A program made the position numbers and the translations under genes. A stretch of 64,000 bases of DNA from Methylobacterium sp. WL1 (GTDB taxonomy: Bacteria > Pseudomonadota > Alphaproteobacteria > Rhizobiales > Beijerinckiaceae), in the NCBI RefSeq assembly GCF_008000895.1, contig NZ_CP042823.1, forward strand, positions 5,106,501-5,170,500. Direction: 5' to 3'. Shown here piece by piece: positions 51,273 through 59,783 of this stretch; position 1 is the stretch's first letter, and the number at the start of each line of letters is the position of its first letter. The notes beneath the pieces are model-generated. The model made no database searches and was not told where the DNA came from. It saw only the letters and a list, made by a program, of their open reading frames with translations.

Positions 51273-51663
51273 TCCGGTCGGGCCGCCGATCAGGCGACCG
51301 CCGGACGACCCCGCAGCAGACGACCGGCCAGGCGGAACGGCAGGAGCGGCAGCTTGAACAGCGCCGTGACTGCCAGGACCGCGACAACGGTGAGGATCGC
51401 CAGGATAGAATTGAGCAAGCGGTGCGCGCTCCCATGAAGGGCTGCCCTCGCGGGCTGATGACGACAGCTGGCGCCCGGAACGCGGCGAGACTATGGACGC
51501 CCCGTCACCCGATGGCTGAATACATATCCGGCTCATCATCGCCCGGAACGCGGAAACAGGAGCCCGCGCAGGCGGTTTCCCCTCAGTCGGACACAGTGTG
51601 CCCGGTCCCGGCGACACACGGCCGCAACCGCGGATCACGACACAGCGAGACGGTGAGCGCGCG
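51273..51663. other. Intergenic stretch with one possible tiny gene
   Basis: The only candidate coding sequence is the short TTG-started frame listed separately (51290-51418). The remaining bases show no motif that could be supported. Confidence 0.4.
51290..51418 (-). CDS. Tiny single-pass membrane protein, TTG start
   Basis: A 42-residue frame. A TTG start at 51418 is preceded by GGGAG with 10-base spacing. The protein is MLNSILAILTVVAVLAVTAL, then FKLPLLPFRLAGRLLRGRPA and VA, which is one membrane helix with a basic Pro/Arg tail. The composition is typical of real small membrane proteins and it is on the strand opposite to its neighbours. Could also be a chance frame. Confidence 0.4.
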   Translation of the reverse strand: MLNSILAILTVVAVLAVTALFKLPLLPFRLAGRLLRGRPAVA

Positions 51664-52194
51664 ATGAGCAAGCACGGTACAGGCAAGGTCGGCCTCGTCC
51701 TTGCCGGGATGCTCTCGACGGCCGGGTCGGCCCTGCTGGCGGCCGGACCGGCCGCCGCCGAGGTGCAGGTCCGCTACGCTGCGCCTGAACGCTTCACCGA
51801 CGCCGAGAACCGTTTCGCCTCCGGCCAGCCGCTCCGGGTAACCCTGGCGGAGTTGACCCGGATCCTGGTGGATCTCGGCAACACGCGGCTCCGGCCGGAC
51901 GAACGCCTCGACATCACCGTCCTCGACGTCGATCTGGCCGGGTTCGACCGGTCCGGCTTCGCCTCGCCGAGCGGCGTTCGCGTCGTCACCGACGCCACGC
52001 CGCCGCGCATCCGCCTCGCCTACGTGCTGCGCCGCGGCGGTCGCATCGTCGCGCAGGGGGAGGATACGGTCACGGACATCAACTTCCTGCTGACCTCCAA
52101 TCCGCGCTTCTCCACCGGCGGGCTGTATTATGAGCGCCAGCTCCTGCGGAACTGGTTCGCGCGCCGCTTCCCCACGGGGCCCGAGCGCGGTTGA
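51664..52194 (+). CDS. DUF3016 exported protein
   Basis: A 176-residue protein with a signal peptide (VGLVLAGMLSTAGSALLAAG to AAAEVQV). The mature part matches DUF3016: RYAAPERFTDAENRFASGQP, LRPDERLDITVLDVDLAGFD, ATPPRIRLAYVLRRGGRIVA and GGLYYERQLLRNWFARRFPT. Such proteins are small periplasmic proteins of unknown role. ATG 51664 starts the signal peptide. Intact. Confidence 0.75.
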   Translation: MSKHGTGKVGLVLAGMLSTAGSALLAAGPAAAEVQVRYAAPERFTDAENRFASGQPLRVTLAELTRILVDLGNTRLRPDERLDITVLDVDLAGFDRSGFASPSGVRVVTDATPPRIRLAYVLRRGGRIVAQGEDTVTDINFLLTSNPRFSTGGLYYERQLLRNWFARRFPTGPERG

Positions 52195-52237
52195 CGGGCG
52201 GGCCCGAGCGGTCGCCGAACCCATCCATCCCGGCCCT

Positions 52238-53812
52238 CTATTCGGCGGCGGTCCCGCTGAAGGCCTGCCGGTTCGCGCCGCGCGCGCGCGACGACCGGGG
52301 GCCGTCGTAGCGGGCAGCCTTGCCGGCTGCGAACAACAGGAGGGCTGCGAGACCGAGCAGGACGAGATCGACCCCGACGAACAGCGGATCGACCGGATCG
52401 CCCGCGCCGTAGGCCCGCTGCATCCGCCAGCCATCGGCCACGGCGGCCGCCGCGTACAGGGCGGCGGCCGCGCTCAGCACCGCGGGCCAGGCCCGGCGCT
52501 GCGGCCGCAGCATTCCGACCAGCCCGATCAGCACCCAAACGCCGAAGAACCCGCGGATCTCCCAGAGCGCCCGGTCCGGCAGATCCACCGGCAGGATCCG
52601 GTTGGCGAGGAAATAGGCCGCGATCGCGGCCGGCAGCCCGGCGATCGTCGCGATGTTCAGACCCTGGACCAGGCGTAGGCCCGGATGCAGGGCGGTCCCG
52701 GCCATTTTGGGCAGGCGTGCCACCGACCACAGCATCAGCCCCGTGGCCACCATGGCGCTGCCGGCGAGCCCGCACAGGAAGAACAGGACGCGGAGGCCCG
52801 GACCGGCGAAATGCGCCTCGTGCAGGCCGACCATGGTGGTGAAGGTCTTGGCCGCCGGCTTCAACCCGCCCGCCCGGACCTCCAGGACGGCGCCGGTGGT
52901 GCCGTCGAAGGCGACCTGCGGATGCTCGTGCGAGAGGCCGTGCGGCTCCTCGAACACGACCACCACGGTGGCGTTCGCGTCCTTCGGGTTGACGACCGAA
53001 ATCCGCTCCAGGGGCTCGTGGACCGTCTCCAGCGCGCGCGCCACCATCGGCCCGACGGGCGCGAGGGTACCGGGCCGGCCCGCGGCCGGGCGCGGCGCGG
53101 TGATCTGGCCGGCTTCGGCGAAGAAGCGCTGCGTGTCGCCGTGATAGACCGCGTTCATGCCCCACGGCATGTACATGAACGACAGCGTGACGAGCCCCGT
53201 ATAGGTGATCATCAGGTGGAACGGCAGGGCGAGCACGCCCGTGACGTTGTGGGCGTCGAGCCAGCCGCGCTGGGCGGACTTGTCCCGCCGGAAGGTGAAG
53301 AAGTCGGCGAAGATCCGCCGATGGGTGATGATGCCCGAGATCAGCGCCATCAGCATGATCATCGCGCAGATGCCGACGACCCACCGGCCCCAGAGGGGCG
53401 CCATGTTCAGCTCGAAGTGGAACCGGTAGAGGAAATCCCCGCCGCGGGTGTCGCGCAGGGCGGCCGGCGTCCCGGTCTCCGGATCGAGGAACACCCGCTT
53501 CGGCGGCTGCCCCGGCCCGGTGCGCCAGAGCACTTCGAGCAGGGGCAGGTCCGGGCGCGGTGGCGTGATGAACCACGCCCGCGCGCCGCCCGCCTCAGCC
53601 TGCAGGTAGGCGACGCCGCGCTGCACCGCTGCGGCCGTCGCGTCCGGGCCGATCACGGCATCGGCGCGGAGCTCGGGCCGCATCCAGCGCGAGATCTCGG
53701 GCCGGTAATAGCTCGCGGTTCCGGTGACGAAGACCGCGAACAGCACCCAGCCGACGATCAGGCCGGACCAGGCGTGCAGCCACGCCATCGACTGCCGGAA
53801 GCTGTTGCGCAT
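52238..53812 (-). CDS. PepSY-type membrane protein, iron-uptake partner
   Basis: A 524-residue inner membrane protein of the PepSY-associated TM family, often coupled to siderophore receptors and thought to act as a ferric reductase or periplasmic sensor. N-terminal helix WLHAWSGLIVGWVLFAVFVT, a periplasmic PepSY part (FLYRFHFELNMAPLWGRW), then helices GICAMIMLMALISGIITHRR and a second PepSY region (FTTMVGLHEAHFAGPGLRVL). Helices toward the C terminus: FGVWVLIGLVGML, LVLLGLAALLLFAAG. ATG 53812 is chosen; a GTG/ATG further up gives an unlikely leader. It starts 10 bases after the TonB receptor stop, so it is the second gene of one operon. Confidence 0.82.
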   Translation of the reverse strand: MRNSFRQSMAWLHAWSGLIVGWVLFAVFVTGTASYYRPEISRWMRPELRADAVIGPDATAAAVQRGVAYLQAEAGGARAWFITPPRPDLPLLEVLWRTGPGQPPKRVFLDPETGTPAALRDTRGGDFLYRFHFELNMAPLWGRWVVGICAMIMLMALISGIITHRRIFADFFTFRRDKSAQRGWLDAHNVTGVLALPFHLMITYTGLVTLSFMYMPWGMNAVYHGDTQRFFAEAGQITAPRPAAGRPGTLAPVGPMVARALETVHEPLERISVVNPKDANATVVVVFEEPHGLSHEHPQVAFDGTTGAVLEVRAGGLKPAAKTFTTMVGLHEAHFAGPGLRVLFFLCGLAGSAMVATGLMLWSVARLPKMAGTALHPGLRLVQGLNIATIAGLPAAIAAYFLANRILPVDLPDRALWEIRGFFGVWVLIGLVGMLRPQRRAWPAVLSAAAALYAAAAVADGWRMQRAYGAGDPVDPLFVGVDLVLLGLAALLLFAAGKAARYDGPRSSRARGANRQAFSGTAAE

Positions 53813-53822
53813 CGGTCGGCCC

Positions 53823-56171
53823 TCACCAGCGGTAGCGCAGGGTTCCATAGACCGTGCGCGGCAGACCGTAGAAGCAGGCCGAGTAGGACAGACAACTCGA
53901 GACGAAGCGCTCGTCCAGCAAGTTGTTGACGTTCAGCTCCGCCGTGAGGCCCGCCAGGCTCGGAGCGATGTGCCCCATATCGTAGGACGCGAGGGCATCG
54001 ACGACCACGCTCTCCGGCACCTGGAAGGTGTTGGCCGGATCGCCCCAGGACGGGCCGAGGTAGCGCACGCCGCCGCCGATCGCGAGGCCCAGCAGGGGGC
54101 CGTCGGTAAAACGGTAATTCGCCAGCAGCGAGACCGTCGTGTCCGGCACCTGGACCGGGCGCCGCCCCTGGAGCGGCACCGACAGCCGCGTGAGGTCGTT
54201 CGCCGTGCTGCCGGCATCCCGCACGTTGCGGATGTCGAGGAGCGAGACGCCGCCGATCAGCGTCAGGCCTTCGGTCAGGTTGGCCCGCGCCTCGAACTCG
54301 AAACCCTGGGCGCCGACTTCCCCGGTCTGGACCACGAAGCCCTGGCGCAGGGGATCCGCGGAGGTCCGGTTCGACTGGCGGATGTCGAAGAATGCGGCGG
54401 TGAGCAGGATGTCGGTGCCCAGCGGCTGGTACTTGATGCCGGCCTCGTACTGGTCGCTGCGGATCGGGTCGGGCACGCGGCCCACCGACCCGAAGGCGCT
54501 GTCGAACACGCGCCCGCTCACGATCGGCTCGAAGGCCTGGCTGTAGGACACGTACGGCGCCACGCCGCTGTCGAAGTGGTACAGCAGGCTCGCACGATAG
54601 GTCAGGGCGTCGGACGGTGCGTCCTGGAGCGTCAGGGTGCTGGTGTTTCCGGAGAAGCTGCGGGTCGGGCCGGTCTGGCGGGCGACGTCGTAGCGGCCGC
54701 CGAGGGTCAGCACGAGGCGATCGAACTTCGCCTGGTCCTGGAAGTAAACGCCGGTCTGCTGCGCATCGACCCGCGAGGTGGTGTTGAAGGCCGGGAAGGC
54801 GATGTTCATGGCATAGTTCGGCGCCAGGATGTTGAGGTCCGGGGCGCTCGGGAACGGGGTGCCGCTGGTGCGGGTGCTGAAGGTCCGGTGATCGACGCCC
54901 AGCAGGGCCGTGTGCGCGATGAACCCGGTATCGAACTCGGCGATGAAGTTGTTGTCCATCGTGTAGGCTTCGGCGGCCACGTTGGTGCCGATGATCGACC
55001 GCGCCAGGAGCGGCCCCGTCGCGGTCGGCCCGTTCCGGTCGTTGAAGGCACCGTAGACGCTGCGGTAATCGCCCTGGGTGCGCAGGTAGCGCCCGGCCGA
55101 GTGGAACCGCAGGTTCTCGCCGATACGCTGGTCGAACAGGTACTCGATCGAGGCCTGGGTCCGGTCGGAGCGCTCGATGTTGCGATCGCCGTCGTAGAAA
55201 TTCACCGGTAGCCGGCCGAACAGGCCGCTGCCGAAATTGCGTGCGAACACGGTGCCCACCGCCGGGAAGCCGCCGTAGAACCCCGAGAACGGATCGCGCT
55301 GGTAATTGCCGATCAGGGTGAGCGACGTGTCGGTGGACGGGCGCCAAGTGATGCTCGGCGTGATGAAGGCCCGCTCGACCTTGGTGGTCACGGCCGGCCC
55401 GTCGCCGTTCCAGCCGAGCCCGACCACCCGGTAGGCGAACTGGTCGGCCAGGCCCGGGATGTCGGACGCGATCGGGCCGCCGACGTCGAAGCCGCTCCGG
55501 ACCTCGTTGAACCCGCCGCCCTGGATGAAGACCTCGCCGTGGCGGACGAACTGCGGCACCTTCGAGACCAGGTTGACGATGCCGCCCGGGCCGGACTGCC
55601 CGTACAGCACCGAGGCCGGCCCCTTGATGATGTCGATCCGCTCCAGACGGTAGACGTCGATCGACGTGTTGGCGTCGCGTCCGCCGATGATCGCCATCTG
55701 ATCGAGGAAAACCGGGGCGGCGAAGCCACGGATGTTGAACAGCTCCAGGCGGGTCGAGCCGGCACCCCCGCGCGATTCGGCGAAGACCCCCGGGGTGTAG
55801 CGCAGCGCCTGGGTGACGGTCAGCGCGTTCTGGTCCTGGATCTGCTGTCGGCCGACGACCGAGACCGATTGCGCCGTCTCCAGGATCGGCGTGTCGGTCT
55901 TCGTGCCGACCGTGCTCCGGCTGGCGACGTAGCCTGGAACCGGGCCGGTCGCGCCGCCGGCACCGTACAGGTCACCGTTGAGGGTCCGGCTGGGGGCCAC
56001 GCCGGTCACGCTCAGTTCGGATAGCTCGATGTCGGTGGTCGGCGCGGTCTGCGCCCCGGCGGCACCCGGCGCGACCACGGCGCAAGTCGTTGAGAGCAAC
56101 GCGAGATACAGGGATCCGGCCACGGACCGTTCAATCACGTTCCAGGTCGATGCAGCCCGGGACCGGTTCAT
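53823..56171 (-). CDS. TonB-dependent siderophore receptor
   Basis: A 782-residue outer membrane receptor. The signal peptide ends near APGAAGAQT. A TonB box-like DIELSELSVTG lies near the mature start. The plug domain follows: TPILETAQSVSVVGRQQIQD, TQALRYTPGVFAES, FNIRGFAAPVFLDQMAI and DIIKGPASVLYGQSGPGGIV. The barrel closes with YGLPRTVYGTLRYRW, ending in Trp. It is of the FhuA/FcuA type for ferric siderophores; the ligand cannot be told. ATG 56171 begins the signal; the 20 residues upstream of it are basic and atypical. No Fur box was assigned. Confidence 0.92.
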   Translation of the reverse strand: MNRSRAASTWNVIERSVAGSLYLALLSTTCAVVAPGAAGAQTAPTTDIELSELSVTGVAPSRTLNGDLYGAGGATGPVPGYVASRSTVGTKTDTPILETAQSVSVVGRQQIQDQNALTVTQALRYTPGVFAESRGGAGSTRLELFNIRGFAAPVFLDQMAIIGGRDANTSIDVYRLERIDIIKGPASVLYGQSGPGGIVNLVSKVPQFVRHGEVFIQGGGFNEVRSGFDVGGPIASDIPGLADQFAYRVVGLGWNGDGPAVTTKVERAFITPSITWRPSTDTSLTLIGNYQRDPFSGFYGGFPAVGTVFARNFGSGLFGRLPVNFYDGDRNIERSDRTQASIEYLFDQRIGENLRFHSAGRYLRTQGDYRSVYGAFNDRNGPTATGPLLARSIIGTNVAAEAYTMDNNFIAEFDTGFIAHTALLGVDHRTFSTRTSGTPFPSAPDLNILAPNYAMNIAFPAFNTTSRVDAQQTGVYFQDQAKFDRLVLTLGGRYDVARQTGPTRSFSGNTSTLTLQDAPSDALTYRASLLYHFDSGVAPYVSYSQAFEPIVSGRVFDSAFGSVGRVPDPIRSDQYEAGIKYQPLGTDILLTAAFFDIRQSNRTSADPLRQGFVVQTGEVGAQGFEFEARANLTEGLTLIGGVSLLDIRNVRDAGSTANDLTRLSVPLQGRRPVQVPDTTVSLLANYRFTDGPLLGLAIGGGVRYLGPSWGDPANTFQVPESVVVDALASYDMGHIAPSLAGLTAELNVNNLLDERFVSSCLSYSACFYGLPRTVYGTLRYRW

Positions 56172-56915
56172 CTTTATGCCTCTAATACAAGCACGGATCC
56201 GACCGTACTCTCTCAAAAACCGCGACTTCACGCCGCCGTGATCGTGTTGGCATCTCCTTATTGGTCAAAGCAACCGGAATATTATGGAAGGATTCTAAGA
56301 TAACCTGGACTCATTCCAAGTTGAGCGGCTTACGGGAGGCCTCTCCCTTGGGTAGTCACGATGTCGAGGCCGGCAATGCGCCTCCCGCTGAGCTGTGGGT
56401 ATTCAGGCGCATCGAGACGCGTTGGTTGCGTGGCATCGGGCGCAGTGCCGACGCCGATGCCTCGATCGTGTCGTCACAAAGCGGCGCGCGGCGTATGCGA
56501 ACGGGTGGCAGCAATCTGGAAACGTAATCTGGCTAAGAGCCTGTCCGCAGAGGTTTCTGTTCCGGATGGCAGGGTCGCCGCAGTCCCAGCCACCCTGGGG
56601 ATCTCCGGTGGCAACCCGTGACGGGGCCGCGGAACGACGGGCCGGAGGGAGGAGCGTGGGAGTTCCGCTGAATACGCCTCACGCGTGTTCGATCGGATGC
56701 CGGCGTGGCAAAGTACGCATCGGATCGTGGGTGCGGCCCATCGCAGCCCGACGACCCGATGACACGGTGACACAGGGCATCGGATACAGCCAAGATATGC
56801 ATCTCGCACAAGCGAGGGTTGCATGGTAGTGCGAAACTCAATCGTGCGCTATTCAGTTAGGCAGCCTGTGGAACGTGGCCGACCTCGGCTGCACGCCTTG
56901 AGAGACCGTGAGACC
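56172..56915. other. Intergenic stretch upstream of receptor and XRE gene
   Basis: No gene is supported. The part at 56230-56310 is less GC-rich and should hold the receptor promoter and any iron-responsive operator (Fur or Irr/RirA type), but no clear box was found by eye. Confidence 0.4.
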
Positions 56916-57326
56916 ATGATGAGCGTCGTGACCAAGCCGAAGCTGGCGACCGAAGCCGACCGCGCGATCGGTAGCCGCATCGCGGCGCTCCGAGCCGCTC
57001 AAGGCCTCAGCCAGACGACTCTCGGTCATGCCATCGGGGTCAGCTTCCAGCAGGTCCAGAAATACGAGAAGGGCCGCAATCGCGTGGGTGCGAGCCGCCT
57101 GCAGATGATTGCCGACCTGCTCAAGGTCCCGGTGGAGACCTTCTTCGCCGACAAGGTGCCCGCTGAGGCTGGCACCGAATCCATCCAGGCCCTGTTCGAC
57201 GACCCCGAAATCATGGATCTCGTGGCAGCATTCCGTTCGATCCCGGATCAGACCACGCGCAGCGGCGTCCTGTCGATCGTGAAAGCCGCCGCCGCCCTGC
57301 GGCAGGCCGCCGGCACCGGGAACTGA
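56916..57326 (+). CDS. XRE-family transcriptional regulator
   Basis: A 136-residue regulator. The N-terminal two-thirds is the XRE/Cro helix-turn-helix: IGSRIAALRAAQGLSQTTLG, HAIGVSFQQVQKYEKGRNRV, GASRLQMIADLLKVPVETFF. The C terminus (MDLVAAFRSIPDQTTRSGVL, SIVKAAAALRQAA) is helical and typical of Rhizobiales XRE proteins. Several in-frame starts exist; ATG 56916 with a weak ribosome binding site begins the protein-like part. Likely represses its own or neighbouring genes. Confidence 0.85.
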   Translation: MMSVVTKPKLATEADRAIGSRIAALRAAQGLSQTTLGHAIGVSFQQVQKYEKGRNRVGASRLQMIADLLKVPVETFFADKVPAEAGTESIQALFDDPEIMDLVAAFRSIPDQTTRSGVLSIVKAAAALRQAAGTGN

Positions 57327-57369
57327 TCCCACAACCACCCTGGCCGTCGATGCCGCGCCGTCACGCTCC

Positions 57370-58755
57370 TCACCCGAGCAAGCCGGCCACCTCGCGCTCG
57401 ATGTGCTGCGCAATGTCGGGTGCGCCGGTCATCTCACCGAAGCTGCCGCGGGTCATCGGTCCGAACGCGTAAAGGCCCGGCTGCGGGCGGCCCGCCGGCC
57501 CGAGTACGCGGCTTCGGCGGTCGACGGCCAAGCCGAGACCGACCGTATCGAGGCAGGCCGTCCCATCGACCAGCAACGCGGCGACCAGCGGATTGCGCGC
57601 GACCTCACGTTCCGGGCCGGTGCACAGCACCACCGCGTCAAACCGCCGTCGCGTGATCGGGCCGTGTCGCGGGCGCAGCGTGGCTTCCAGACGCCCGTCC
57701 GCGTCACGATCGAGTCCGGCGAGGGCGGCTTGCTCCACGACGAGGCGCCCCTCGGCCCGCGCCCGTTCCAACGTCACTGCGATCTGTGGGGCGATGCGGA
57801 ACCGGTGGACCTCCCAGAACGGCAGCAGGCGGCGGACGACGCGCCGCTTCTCGGCGGCCGGCAGCCCGCCCCAGAGATCGGGCAGCGCGGTGCGCAGGGA
57901 ATCGACCACCGGGTGCCAGCCCAAGGCCGGATCGGCTTCCGCAATCTGCCGGCGGACCAGCTGCAGGAGGCCTAACGCGGTGGTTGGCGGCGAGGCGCCG
58001 ACTACGTCGAGATCCATCCGGAACAACCCGTGGGCCTTCGGCAGGAGGCCCCGTCGCGACACCGAGGTGATCGGCCCGCGATGACCCGCAGCGCCGAGGC
58101 TCGTCACCACGTCGGCCATGGTCAGCCCCGTGCCGACAACCAGTACGGAGGCGTCCGCGCCGATCCCCGCGAGCGCGTCGGCCCTCCAGGGATCGGCCAC
58201 GAAGCCCGCGGATTCCGCGACACCCGGCCCAAGCCGGCAGGGCAGGGCGGGTACCGCGTGGCCGAAGCACAGCGCGACGCGGTCGGCCATGATCGTCTCG
58301 CCGGATTCGGTGACGACGCGCCAAGCGTCCTCCGCCGCCGCCACCGAGGCGGCCTTGGTGCGCAGGTGGCGCAGGTGGACGCGCTCGGCGGCCGCCGCCA
58401 GCGTCTCGGCCAGGACATCCGCGATGTAGGCACCGTACGCGGCGCGCGGCACGTAGGCGCCGCCGGCCTCATCCTGACTTGCGGCGTCGGGCAGGAAGCC
58501 GTTGGCGTGCAGCCACGCGGTGACGGCACCAGGCGTTTCGGCTGCGATGTCGAGGCGGTCGCTCGGGACGTTGATGCGGTGGCTACGGTCGCGGGTGCTG
58601 TAGGCGACCCCGCGCCCGAGCTCGGCCCGGGGCTCCAGAATGACGAGGTCGAGCTGGACCGATGAGGCTCGCACGGCATGGATGGCGAGCACCGCGCCGG
58701 TGAAACCGCCGCCGACGATCGCGATGCGGAGCGGGTTTGATGTCGGTCGCGTCAT
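57370..58755 (-). CDS. FAD/NAD(P)-binding oxidoreductase
   Basis: A 461-residue protein of the FAD-NAD(P)-binding family (PF13454-type). The FAD-binding motif is IAIVGGGFTGAVLAIHAVRA (Gly-x-Gly-x-x-Gly). Other parts are AELGRGVAYSTRDRSHRINV (the R-G-V-A-Y-S-T motif of this family), GIGADASVLVVGTGLTMADV (second nucleotide-binding motif) and LYAFGPMTRGSFGEMTGAPD. ATG 58755 is chosen over ATG 58785, which lacks a site in front. Related proteins are found with hydroxylases and siderophore or cyanide genes, but none lies next to it. Substrate unknown. Confidence 0.85.
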   Translation of the reverse strand: MTRPTSNPLRIAIVGGGFTGAVLAIHAVRASSVQLDLVILEPRAELGRGVAYSTRDRSHRINVPSDRLDIAAETPGAVTAWLHANGFLPDAASQDEAGGAYVPRAAYGAYIADVLAETLAAAAERVHLRHLRTKAASVAAAEDAWRVVTESGETIMADRVALCFGHAVPALPCRLGPGVAESAGFVADPWRADALAGIGADASVLVVGTGLTMADVVTSLGAAGHRGPITSVSRRGLLPKAHGLFRMDLDVVGASPPTTALGLLQLVRRQIAEADPALGWHPVVDSLRTALPDLWGGLPAAEKRRVVRRLLPFWEVHRFRIAPQIAVTLERARAEGRLVVEQAALAGLDRDADGRLEATLRPRHGPITRRRFDAVVLCTGPEREVARNPLVAALLVDGTACLDTVGLGLAVDRRSRVLGPAGRPQPGLYAFGPMTRGSFGEMTGAPDIAQHIEREVAGLLG

Positions 58756-58829
58756 CACGGCATGTCCCGGAGAAGTTCCGGGCACCTTCGATCAGGCAGG
58801 CGCCGTGTGTGCAACCCCAGCTTGATCGC

Positions 58830-58952
58830 TTACGAGTCCGGCCCGAACCGATAACGGTCGCGGCGACGCGGTCCGATATCGCCGGGATATGCCGTGCTGT
58901 TGCACTGGGCGAACCTGCCGCCCTGTTCGCCGGGCCGGGGCTTCTTTTTCAT
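58830..58952 (-). CDS. Possible tiny basic protein
   Basis: A 40-residue frame, MKKKPRPGEQGGRFAQCNST and on to PRRRDRYRFGPDS. The longer reading would start inside or near the parS-like site (MFHGKHR). The composition is plausible but the ribosome binding site is weak, so it may be a chance frame. Confidence 0.3.
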   Translation of the reverse strand: MKKKPRPGEQGGRFAQCNSTAYPGDIGPRRRDRYRFGPDS

Positions 58953-58974
58953 CGGTTCGCCGCGCTCAGTTCGA

Positions 58975-58990
58975 TGTTTCCCGTGAAACA
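58975..58990. promoter_or_regulatory. parS-like ParB-binding site
   Basis: TGTTTCCCGTGAAACA matches the bacterial parS consensus TGTTTCACGTGAAACA at 15 of 16 positions. ParB binds such sites near chromosome or replicon origins to drive segregation. No parA/parB genes are in the window, but parS sites can lie several kilobases away from them. Confidence 0.6.
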
Positions 58991-59042
58991 TCGGCAAGCC
59001 CTCCCTCGTCACCGATCCGGTATGCGGATCGGCTCCGGTCGC

Positions 59043-59417
59043 TCATGCGACCCCGGGTGCGAACTGGACGAAAGCCCCCGCGAAGGCCGCAACGCCTGAT
59101 AACGCTCCGGCTGCCTGGTAGGCGAGTACAGGTAATCGACGCTGCGTCAGGACCGTGCCCAGGACGGGAAGCGCGATCAGGTTCATCGCAACACCGGCCA
59201 GAACTGCCGCGGCCATGGCCCCGAGTGGAAGGTAGAGTACGGCCGTCAGCAGGGTCTGCACGGTGCCGAGGTCAGCGATCACCCGGATTCCGCCGCCAGC
59301 TAGGAAGCCGATGGCCGCAGCCGCGGTGATCGCCTCCCTGAGCCGCTCAGTGCCCTGGTGTGCCGGACTCTCGTTGGCGGTCGTCTCAATCACGGTTCTC
59401 TCCCGAGCGTTCGACAC
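59043..59417 (-). CDS. Membrane protein of unknown function
   Basis: A 124-residue protein with a hydrophilic N terminus (MSNARERTVIETTANESPAH) and then three to four membrane helices: AITAAAAIGFLAGGGIRVIA, LTAVLYLPLGAMAAAVLAGV, NLIALPVLGTVL and VLAYQAAGALSGVAAFAGAF. No family is recognised. It is upstream of the FAD enzyme on the same strand but separated by 290 bases. Confidence 0.6.
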   Translation of the reverse strand: MSNARERTVIETTANESPAHQGTERLREAITAAAAIGFLAGGGIRVIADLGTVQTLLTAVLYLPLGAMAAAVLAGVAMNLIALPVLGTVLTQRRLPVLAYQAAGALSGVAAFAGAFVQFAPGVA

Positions 59418-59783
59418 CGAGCGTCGCCGATGGGAGTCTTATTTACAATCAAGAGTTGTACTTACAACCGAAGCACACGTGGCAGATGGAAAGGCGGTTA
59501 ACCCCAGCAACGGCCCGACCCTCATCGTCGGAAGCGAAGCGGCCGTCCGCAGTGCCTGACACCGGCCTCGGACGGCTGGCCCGTCCCATCCGCGAACCCG
59601 CACGCCTGTACCAGCGAGCCGGCGGATCAGCGCATGATCCCTTCAATGGCCCGAACCCAACTCCCCTCAGCGCGCGAGCGCCGAGGGGTCCCGTGTGGCT
59701 TTCCGCTGTGCGTGCCGACCCAATAGATCAGGCGACAGATCGTGACCGCGGCTACCGGGCAGGGGCAGCGGTCAACGTTTGCA
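59418..59783. other. Intergenic stretch
   Basis: It lies between the end of the subtilase autotransporter and the membrane protein. No gene, hairpin with a T run or repeat was identified. Confidence 0.4.

Noticed and set aside
53724..55211. A 495-codon plus-strand frame over the TonB receptor
   Set aside because: It is the antisense shadow of the receptor, which has plug, barrel and signal peptide on the minus strand.
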